Below, piece by piece: positions 57,830 to 64,000 of a DNA stretch of 64,000 nucleotides. Both the position numbers and the translations under genes were made by a program. Every line of letters begins with the position of its first letter. Position 1 is the stretch's first letter. The notes under the pieces were generated by a model. It had not been told where the DNA came from, ran no database searches, and saw only the letters and a program-made list of their open reading frames with translations. Source of the DNA: Bacteroidota bacterium (lineage in GTDB: Bacteria; Bacteroidota; Bacteroidia; Cytophagales; Cyclobacteriaceae); the NCBI GenBank assembly GCA_024280115.1, contig JAJRQT010000106.1, forward strand, positions 1-64,000. Reading direction: 5' to 3'.

Positions 57830-58687
57830 TTGGCATCGAAAGATAAAGCATTTTATTCAAAAAATACACTTAACATAAATGGAAAAATTCTAAATGTGTC
57901 GCTACCTAAAATTATGGGGATTCTCAATGTGACAAATGATTCCTTTTATGACGGTGGAAGGTATATGAATGAAAAGGAAATTGCTTTTAAAATAGAAAAA
58001 TTAATTTCTGATGGTGCGGATATAATAGATATTGGAGGCTATTCTTCGCGCCCGGGGGCCAAACACATTGATGAAAAAATTGAGACGAAGAGAGTTTTAA
58101 TGGGGATAAAAATCGTTAGGTCTTTTGGCGAAGAAATTCCAATTTCTGTAGATACTTTTAGATCAAGTGTAGCAAGGATATCGATAGAAGAGGGGGCGGA
58201 TATAATTAATGATATTTCAGGAGGCAACCTCGATGCAAAAATGTTTCAAACAATTTCGGAATATAATGTGTCTTATATAATGATGCATATGGTGGGAACG
58301 CCTCAAAATATGTCTAAAAATGCTTCATATGACAATATTCTGATAAATATGGCTGATTATTTTAATAAAAAACTAAGGGAATTAACACAATTTGGCATAA
58401 AAGATGTTATTATTGATATAGGCTTTGGGTTTTCAAAAACTATTCTTCAAAACTATAGATTACTTGATAATTTAAGGTGGTTTAAAAGCTTAAATTCACC
58501 TCTGTTAGCAGGAATATCAAGGAAATCCATGATTTATAAAAGTTTGAATTGCAAGCCTGAAGAAGCGCTAAATGGTACATCAGTCCTCAATACAATTGCC
58601 CTATTAAACGGGGCCAATATATTAAGAGTTCATGATGTAAAAGAAGCGAAAGAAACGATTAGCTTAGTAAATTTATTATCAAATTGA
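57830..58687 (+). CDS. folP: Dihydropteroate synthase
   Basis: This 285-residue enzyme joins p-aminobenzoate to the pterin pyrophosphate in folate synthesis and is the sulfonamide target. It begins at TTG. Motifs are intact: IMGILNVTNDSFYDGG near 26-41, IDIGGYSSRPGA near 66-77, ISVDTFRSSVAR near 104-115, and INDISGGN. The C-terminal SRKSMIYKSL region and RVHDVKEAKE complete the active site. It overlaps cdaA by 4 bp, a conserved Bacteroidota coupling. Confidence 0.94.
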   Translation: MASKDKAFYSKNTLNINGKILNVSLPKIMGILNVTNDSFYDGGRYMNEKEIAFKIEKLISDGADIIDIGGYSSRPGAKHIDEKIETKRVLMGIKIVRSFGEEIPISVDTFRSSVARISIEEGADIINDISGGNLDAKMFQTISEYNVSYIMMHMVGTPQNMSKNASYDNILINMADYFNKKLRELTQFGIKDVIIDIGFGFSKTILQNYRLLDNLRWFKSLNSPLLAGISRKSMIYKSLNCKPEEALNGTSVLNTIALLNGANILRVHDVKEAKETISLVNLLSN

Positions 58688-59595
58688 TTCTACTTTTTAA
58701 TATCGGTTTCCTTGAAATAAGCTGGGTTGATATTATAGATATCATGGCTGTTACTATGCTATTGTATCAGGTTTACAAATTGATGAAGGGCAGCATAGCT
58801 TCCAAAGTGTTTCTTGGGTTCCTCCTACTTTATCTGACCTATTTAATGGTAAATGCTGCTGAAATGGAACTCCTGTCAGCCATCTTGGGTCAGTTTATGG
58901 GCGTTGGAGTTTTGGCTCTAATAATCCTTTTTAGCCCGGAAATCAGAAAATTTTTATTACTAATTGGAAAGTCAACAACTTTCAGCAGGGAAAATCTTTT
59001 TAAAAATCTCCCCTGGAAAAAGAATGAAAGTACCGATCAATTTGATATAAATCCGGTAATAGATGCCGCGAAAACCCTTGGAGGTTCCTACACTGGCGCC
59101 TTAATAGTTTTTTCCAGAGAATCGGAATTGAAGTTTTATGCAGACTCCGGAGATCGCATCGATGGCCTGATATCAAAGAGACTATTGCTTTCAATTTTTA
59201 ATAAGAATAGCCCATTGCATGACGGTGCAGTGATTATTCACAATGGCCGTATTTCTGCAGCGAGATGTATATTACCCGTGAGCGATCTTGAAAATTTACC
59301 GGCACAATTTGGCCTCCGTCACAGAGCCGCCATTGGCATGAGCGAGACAACAGACACTTTAGTCTTGGTAGTTTCTGAAGAGACTGGACAAATGTCTATT
59401 GTGCGAACCGGGAAAATCCATCATAATATGTCCATTCAGGAAATTAGGAAAATGATCAATAATTACTTCCTCGAAGAAAAGGAGTCAAAAGACAGCTTAC
59501 CTCAGACTAAATTTGAAACGATAATTAGTGAAGAACAATCGGAATCCAGTGAGGAAATTAAAGGAGAATCCCAGGAAAGATCTAGTGTGATTTAA
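58684..59595 (+). CDS. cdaA: Diadenylate cyclase (c-di-AMP synthase) CdaA
   Basis: A 303-residue membrane protein with three N-terminal helices (to about residue 85) and a DAC domain about 110-260. The catalytic motifs SPLHDGAVIIHNGRISAA (DGA) and LRHRAAIGMSE (RHR) are both present. It makes c-di-AMP from two ATP, a second messenger for osmotic and wall homeostasis. The Ser/Glu-rich C-terminal tail is longer than in Firmicutes homologues. It starts with TTG overlapping folP. No cdaR regulator gene follows. Confidence 0.93.
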   Translation: MILLFNIGFLEISWVDIIDIMAVTMLLYQVYKLMKGSIASKVFLGFLLLYLTYLMVNAAEMELLSAILGQFMGVGVLALIILFSPEIRKFLLLIGKSTTFSRENLFKNLPWKKNESTDQFDINPVIDAAKTLGGSYTGALIVFSRESELKFYADSGDRIDGLISKRLLLSIFNKNSPLHDGAVIIHNGRISAARCILPVSDLENLPAQFGLRHRAAIGMSETTDTLVLVVSEETGQMSIVRTGKIHHNMSIQEIRKMINNYFLEEKESKDSLPQTKFETIISEEQSESSEEIKGESQERSSVI

Positions 59596-59809
59596 CTTGG
59601 TTTTCAAATAGAGAGTTCAGCGGTTTAGTTTAAATTTCCTTCAGAAACACCTTTACGAAGTTAAATAAGCAACTCAAAATATATGTAAAAATTCAGAAAC
59701 AAGCAGGACACCGATTATTGGGAATTACAATATAAAGAGGCTTCCAATAACTCATTCACATTTAAAGGTAATAATCCCGAAATATTATTAATTTAAAAAA
59801 TAGATGAAT

Positions 59810-61171
59810 TTATTGCTGCAATGCAGAATAATAAACATTTAATTTAATCTGATCCTTGGGAGAAACAAATTGATCTACAGATAATATGGATTTCCAAAGA
59901 TTTATCTGGCCAATCAATAATAGTGTATCTGTTGTAGCACCACTTGTCAAATTTTGAATATAGTTGGTGACATTCCCGATATACTGACCTTTGTTCTCAG
60001 ACGGATCTTTTGCAAATGTCAAACGTCCCGTTGTCGCAAATGTTATGCCCATGGTAAGTGAATCATATACCTCTACGAAATTATTATCCTCCCCGGTAAT
60101 GTACAAATCAAGTGATCCTGGTGGCGTTAAAAAATCAGCATAATTTTCGACAGGGATTACAAGTTCGGCTCTATTTATTACGAGATGGTCTATCGTATCC
60201 AGAAAATTTAAATAAGAACCAATATTCAATTTGGTGAAAATTCCAGTTGCCGCCTGAGCATAAGTGAGTCCGTTATTTGTCTCAAAATCCGTATTATAGC
60301 CGGGAATCCCTTCGATTGGCGTTCCTGATTTATCAAGCGTAATATTATTATAGTATTTCGTCACGTTAAATCCTGCAGTATCAAGCCCTTGCAGAATGAA
60401 ATCAAAAAAAGTCGTGTCCACAGCATCATGTATATACAATCTTGCAAAAGTTGACTGGCTTTCGGCATGTATCCCGACAATTACTTCATTTGATTGTTCA
60501 GGAACTATCGCAAATCCATTAAAAAACTTTCTGAATTCCACATTGTTGGAATACGTCAAAGTGTCCGTCCGTGCCTTTTCCATGAACCGCATTCCTAACT
60601 CATCGGCTAATCTGGCACTATAAACCGTATCTACTCTTACAGTATCATAAATTGAAATATCTAAATTAAATTCTCCAACAGGATCATTGAGGTATGGTGT
60701 ACTATTTTTGGTCAGATAAATTGAATCAAGGTTGATTTCTTCTGCCAGTTCGTGAATGTATATTTTTTTATTTCCTGTGAAATTTTGTCCATACAGATAA
60801 TCTACCCGAATACTAAGCACTAAACTATCAAAAATGAAACTCTCCCCAGGATTAAATCCAGACTTGCTGAGATAAAGACTTGTAAACCCCTTTGACTGAA
60901 TTTTTCCAAAATCCTGGGTTATATAATTACCAGCCAGCAATCTGCCACTTCCGGTTGGGCGCTGAGTAAACTCATCAATTCTAGTAGAATTATCAGAAAG
61001 AATATCCTCATGCTCAATAATGGAAGTTTGGATTGAAATCTCCTCGTATCTGGCTACAAAATCACCATTCTCAGGATTAAGTTCTAAACCGATTTCACCA
61101 GGATCCTCACACGCAAAAGTAAAAAAGGCCAATCCAAGGATTAGCCCAAATCTCCTATCCCACAAGGTCAT
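59810..61171 (-). CDS. DUF4270 family lipoprotein
   Basis: I begin this protein at ATG 61171, giving a lipoprotein signal (hydrophobic segment and FTFAC, the cysteine being the lipid attachment site) and 453 residues. A longer start at 61225 only adds a polar region overlapping the glycogen synthase gene. DUF4270 is a Bacteroidota family of beta-rich outer-membrane lipoproteins with unknown function; LAGNYITQDFGKIQSKGFTS and VVINRAELVIPV-like segments fit. It overlaps the glycogen synthase stop by 17 bp and is probably co-transcribed. Confidence 0.8.
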   Translation of the reverse strand: MTLWDRRFGLILGLAFFTFACEDPGEIGLELNPENGDFVARYEEISIQTSIIEHEDILSDNSTRIDEFTQRPTGSGRLLAGNYITQDFGKIQSKGFTSLYLSKSGFNPGESFIFDSLVLSIRVDYLYGQNFTGNKKIYIHELAEEINLDSIYLTKNSTPYLNDPVGEFNLDISIYDTVRVDTVYSARLADELGMRFMEKARTDTLTYSNNVEFRKFFNGFAIVPEQSNEVIVGIHAESQSTFARLYIHDAVDTTFFDFILQGLDTAGFNVTKYYNNITLDKSGTPIEGIPGYNTDFETNNGLTYAQAATGIFTKLNIGSYLNFLDTIDHLVINRAELVIPVENYADFLTPPGSLDLYITGEDNNFVEVYDSLTMGITFATTGRLTFAKDPSENKGQYIGNVTNYIQNLTSGATTDTLLLIGQINLWKSILSVDQFVSPKDQIKLNVYYSALQQ

Positions 61172-61973
61172 TATATAGGTTATAATATGACTCCTCGAAA
61201 TTCTCGTCTTTTTCAATAGTATCAATTAAAACTTCTTCTTTCTTTTCAATAGACGCAAATACCGCGTTCAATCCATTTTTAAACTCACTCTCTGATTTAA
61301 TTATTGCATCAGCATACTCTATGCCTAATTTAATAAAGCCTTCATAATCAGTTGAACCTAATGGCATTAACATCTCGTCTTCAATGTCCATCATTTTTAC
61401 CTTCTGAAGTAAATCTACTCCAAATTTATGGTCAAATGGAGTGTCATACACTGTAAATACAGACTTGGCATTATGAAAAATCGGATCGTTTTTGTACGTA
61501 GTCTTAAGATACATTGGAATCAAACTTGTCATCCAGTCATTGCAATGAACAATATCCGGAGCCCATCCTAATTTTTTAACAGTTTCTAAAACTCCCTTAC
61601 AGAAGAAAATGGCTCTTTCGTCATTATCTTCATAAAAGTTATTTTCTTTGTCATGGAAAACGCTCTTTCTATGGAAATAGTCTTCATTGTCAATAAAATA
61701 TACCTGCAATTTTGCATTAGGTATAGACGCAACTTTTATAATAAGTGGTTTTTCTTCTTCTCCAACAGAAATATTAATACCTGAAAGTCTTACAACTTCG
61801 TGTAATCTGTTTCTTCTTTCATTTATTAAACCAAACCTGGGAACTAATATTCTGATTTCCATTCCTCTTTCTTGCATAGCCTGAGGTAGTTTTCTAACCA
61901 AATCGGCAACTTCTGAGGTTTGTAGAAAAGGATTGATTTCACTTGCAACATAAAGAATTCTATACTTTGACAT
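61155..61973 (-). CDS. Short glycogen/starch synthase (GT5 N-terminal domain only)
   Basis: A 272-residue protein matching only the N-terminal GT5 half of glycogen synthase: RILYVASEINPFLQTSEVAD near 4-23, RGMEIRILVPRFG, and IVHCNDWMTSLIPMYLK near 140-156. Bacteroidota often carry this short form (family knowledge), so it is not necessarily truncated. The nucleotide-sugar-binding C-terminal half is missing, and whether it has glycogen synthase activity alone is uncertain. The branching enzyme is at 45.6-47.6 kb. It is divergent from panC. Confidence 0.8.
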   Translation of the reverse strand: MSKYRILYVASEINPFLQTSEVADLVRKLPQAMQERGMEIRILVPRFGLINERRNRLHEVVRLSGINISVGEEEKPLIIKVASIPNAKLQVYFIDNEDYFHRKSVFHDKENNFYEDNDERAIFFCKGVLETVKKLGWAPDIVHCNDWMTSLIPMYLKTTYKNDPIFHNAKSVFTVYDTPFDHKFGVDLLQKVKMMDIEDEMLMPLGSTDYEGFIKLGIEYADAIIKSESEFKNGLNAVFASIEKKEEVLIDTIEKDENFEESYYNLYNDLVG

Positions 61974-62092
61974 AGTTTTGCTAGCTTATTTTTTTATTCA
62001 AATTTCTGCACAAAAGTACAAAATTTTCCTCGCATCTCAATAGATATTAAAAAATAAACAGTAGTTTTGCAGCCTTTTTGTCAAATAACATT

Positions 62093-62938
62093 ATGGAGGT
62101 CTTTTCAGATATTAAGGGCTTACGCCAATATTTAAAGAGTTTTCAAGATCAAAGGAAAAGTATTGGATTCATTCCGACTATGGGTGCATTACATCGTGGC
62201 CACCTTGAATTGATTAAAGTTTCCACCAAAGCAAATGACATAACGGTTTGCAGTATCTTTGTTAATCCCACTCAATTCAACAATCCAAATGATTTAAAAA
62301 ATTACCCTCGTGAAATTTCAAAAGATATCGCAAAACTAGAGGGAATTTATTGCGATGTTCTTTTTATTCCCGATGGAAAAATTATGTATAGGAAAGGCGA
62401 CATTCTTAACTTTGATTTTGGCTATTTGGAAGAAATCATGGAGGGCAAATACAGGCCCGGACATTTTAAAGGTGTGGCGCTGATTGTGGCAAAGTTATTT
62501 AATATCGTATCTCCAAATAAGGCTTATTTTGGCACTAAGGACCTCCAGCAACTGACAATGATCCAAAAGTTGACTCAGGAACTATTTTTCGATGTCGAAA
62601 TTATTCCAGTTGAAACTGTAAGAGCGTCAGATGGGCTTGCTTTGTCTTCAAGGAATCTGCTACTCACAAAGGAGGAAAGGAATCAGGCAATTGATTTAAT
62701 TCAAGCCCTTAATGAGGCAAAAAATAAACTATACGCAGGAGAAAGTGTTTTATCTGTTAAAGAGTATGTAAAAGAATACTTTAAAAATGAAAGTTTAATT
62801 CAGTTAGAATATTTTGAGATTGTCGATTCTGAATTTCTCAATAATATCGCCCATTTTAAACCGGGAAAACGGGTCTCACTTTGCATTGCCGGACAACTTG
62901 GAAAAGTGAGATTAATAGATAATTTATCATTAAATTAA
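62093..62938 (+). CDS. panC: Pantothenate synthetase
   Basis: A 281-residue enzyme joining pantoate and beta-alanine. I use ATG 62093 because a TAnnTTTG box (TAGTTTTG, 62062-62069) lies 23 bp upstream and the usual start is MEVFSDIKGL; a TTG at 62078 would be nearly leaderless. Nucleotide-binding IPTMGALHRGHLELI (with the HxGH motif), PTQFNNPNDLKNYPR, KDLQQLTMIQKLTQ and ALSSRNLLLT are intact. panD follows. Confidence 0.95.
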   Translation: MEVFSDIKGLRQYLKSFQDQRKSIGFIPTMGALHRGHLELIKVSTKANDITVCSIFVNPTQFNNPNDLKNYPREISKDIAKLEGIYCDVLFIPDGKIMYRKGDILNFDFGYLEEIMEGKYRPGHFKGVALIVAKLFNIVSPNKAYFGTKDLQQLTMIQKLTQELFFDVEIIPVETVRASDGLALSSRNLLLTKEERNQAIDLIQALNEAKNKLYAGESVLSVKEYVKEYFKNESLIQLEYFEIVDSEFLNNIAHFKPGKRVSLCIAGQLGKVRLIDNLSLN

Positions 62939-62968
62939 TTTACCTTTGCGGCTGGAATTTGATAAAAG

Positions 62969-63319
62969 ATGTTTATAGAGGTAGTAAAATCAAAAATCCA
63001 CAGAGTAAAAATCACTCAGGCAGAGCTTCATTATGTGGGCAGCATCACTATAGATGAAGATTTGATGGCTGCATCAAATATTATTGAAAATGAAAAGGTT
63101 CAGATTGTTAACATAAACAACGGCGAAAGGCTTGAAACTTATGTGATAAAAGGAGAGCGGGGAAGCGGTCAAGTTTGCCTCAACGGTCCCGCAGCAAGAA
63201 AAGCCCAGGTAGGTGATATTATTATTATCATTTCCTATGCCACTATGGATCTCGACGAAGCAAAAAAACACAATCCTACCATTATATTCCCTGACAAAAA
63301 CAATAAAATAATTGGCTAG
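62969..63319 (+). CDS. panD: Aspartate 1-decarboxylase
   Basis: A 116-residue pyruvoyl-dependent enzyme making beta-alanine from aspartate. The self-processing Gly-Ser site lies in [14 protein letters not shown] near 20-33. [20 protein letters not shown] near 65-84 supplies the other active-site residues. A TACCTTTG box (62941-62948) lies 20 bp upstream of the ATG and may be a promoter additional to that of panC. It overlaps the downstream UPF0104 gene by 8 bp. Confidence 0.94.
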   Translation: MFIEVVKSKIHRVKITQAELHYVGSITIDEDLMAASNIIENEKVQIVNINNGERLETYVIKGERGSGQVCLNGPAARKAQVGDIIIIISYATMDLDEAKKHNPTIIFPDKNNKIIG

Positions 63320-64000
63320 CAAGACCCGCAAAGTTGCAATAAACATCCTGAAATATTCTCTGTCACTCGGTGTTGCCTCCTTTTTACTTTGGTACGTTTA
63401 CCGCGATCTGGCTATAGATTCTTTGCTGGAAAAATTCAGAACCATAAATTATAATTGGATCCTTTTATCATTGGTTTTGGTGCTCATAAGTCATTATCTC
63501 AGGGCTTATCGATGGAATATACTTTTGGAACCTTTGGGCTATAAATTAAAAACCAGCAGGACATTCATAGCAGTAATGTTTGGCTATTTTGTGAATAATT
63601 TAGTCCCAAGGCTAGGCGAAGTTACACGGTGTGGAATTCTCAAAAAAATGATAATGTTGCTATGACTTCTGCTTTTGGGAGTGTTGTAGCCGAGAGGGTA
63701 ATAGATTTACTAACACTAATAGTCCTGGCATCTATTACCTTCTTCGTGGAATTTGACAAATTAAATAAATTTGTAATGGACAATTTTGGGGATAAAATTC
63801 CCAATGCTGAATCAATTTACGGGCTGGCCTATATGGCATTTGGAATTTTTGTTGTTTTAGGTTTGCTAGGATTTGTCCTTTTCAGAATATTCAGAAACAA
63901 ATTTCATAGAAATCCAATTTACCTCAAAATCAAATCTATTATCAAGGATTTATTAAAAGGATTCCTGTCCATAAGGAAAATTCAAAATCCGATCGGATTC
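63312..64000 (+). pseudogene. UPF0104/LPG synthase TM-region family protein, frameshifted and cut off by the window end
   Basis: The first frame starts at TTG 63312 and encodes 117 residues, ending at 63665. The protein continues in the -1 frame from 63647 to the window end with no stop, giving homologous-looking sequence (NDNVAMTSAFGSVVAERVID). The switch falls within A7 at 63642-63648 (codons AAA AAA ATG); one extra A, or a -1 slip, restores the expected reading. The family is a multi-helix inner-membrane protein, the transmembrane half of lysylphosphatidylglycerol synthase/UPF0104, typically located next to panD in Bacteroidota. It may be a sequencing error, a pseudogene or recoded. Confidence 0.8.

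Noticed and set aside
1..64000. tRNA, rRNA, CRISPR arrays, prophage or insertion sequences
   Set aside because: I looked for the conserved T-loop motif, regularly spaced repeats, transposase or integrase motifs and terminal repeats and found none, although without covariance tools a single tRNA could be missed.

Overview
The window reads as ordinary chromosome of a Bacteroidota bacterium, most likely a marine or environmental Cytophagales. The evidence is a giant secreted protein with a type IX secretion (T9SS) C-terminal sorting domain, Bacteroidota-restricted families (DUF4270, DUF3822 beside coaD, DUF1599 beside a BT_3928-type DoxX protein, TIGR02757, folP followed by cdaA), a fused DAHP synthase/chorismate mutase, low GC, and promoters of the Bacteroidota TTTG-N19/20-TAnnTTTG type. 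The genus is not resolved. I see no rRNA, tRNA, CRISPR array, prophage or complete insertion sequence.

Layout. 0.6-11 kb: a TauE/SafE permease, a 2804-residue T9SS cell-surface protein, and a periplasmic DUF1080 protein. 11.3-15.5 kb: thrA and thrB with a HEPN/MNT toxin-antitoxin-like pair between them. 15.6-19.3 kb: mazG, a small NqrM-like membrane protein, a phosphohexomutase and a cysteine desulfurase. 19.4-20.4 kb: a second HEPN/MNT pair in the opposite gene order, whose MNT protein carries an XRE-type helix-turn-helix. 20.6-27.2 kb: ferrochelatase, a glycosyltransferase, a DUF819 permease interrupted by an in-frame stop, an RlpA-like protein, isocitrate dehydrogenase and proline dehydrogenase. 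27.3-31 kb: shikimate-pathway genes (DAHP synthase/chorismate mutase, aroB, aroA); shikimate kinase is at 54.5 kb. 31-43 kb: housekeeping genes, including M42 peptidase, YggS, a RecD-like helicase, two Nudix hydrolases, coaD, pyrE, LysM protein, SixA and a membrane-anchored thioredoxin. 43.6-55 kb: a MORN-repeat surface protein, glycogen branching enzyme, the FloA/NfeD membrane-microdomain pair, proS, a secreted Gly/Tyr/Ser-rich protein and a FadL-like outer-membrane protein. 55-64 kb: a peptide-transporter-type permease, the DoxX and DUF1599 genes, folP-cdaA (c-di-AMP synthesis), DUF4270, short glycogen synthase, panC, panD and a frameshifted UPF0104-type membrane protein that runs off the end.

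The genes cover aromatic amino acid, threonine, pantothenate/CoA, folate, heme and glycogen metabolism, plus envelope proteins. The least ordinary points are the HEPN/MNT pair between thrA and thrB, the biotinyl/lipoyl-like domain inside an anchored protein of the DUF3822-coaD locus, the mixed cohesin/dockerin-like C-terminus of the giant protein, and two single-site lesions (an in-frame TAA in DUF819 and an A7 frameshift in UPF0104). I do not see a clearly new multi-gene system.
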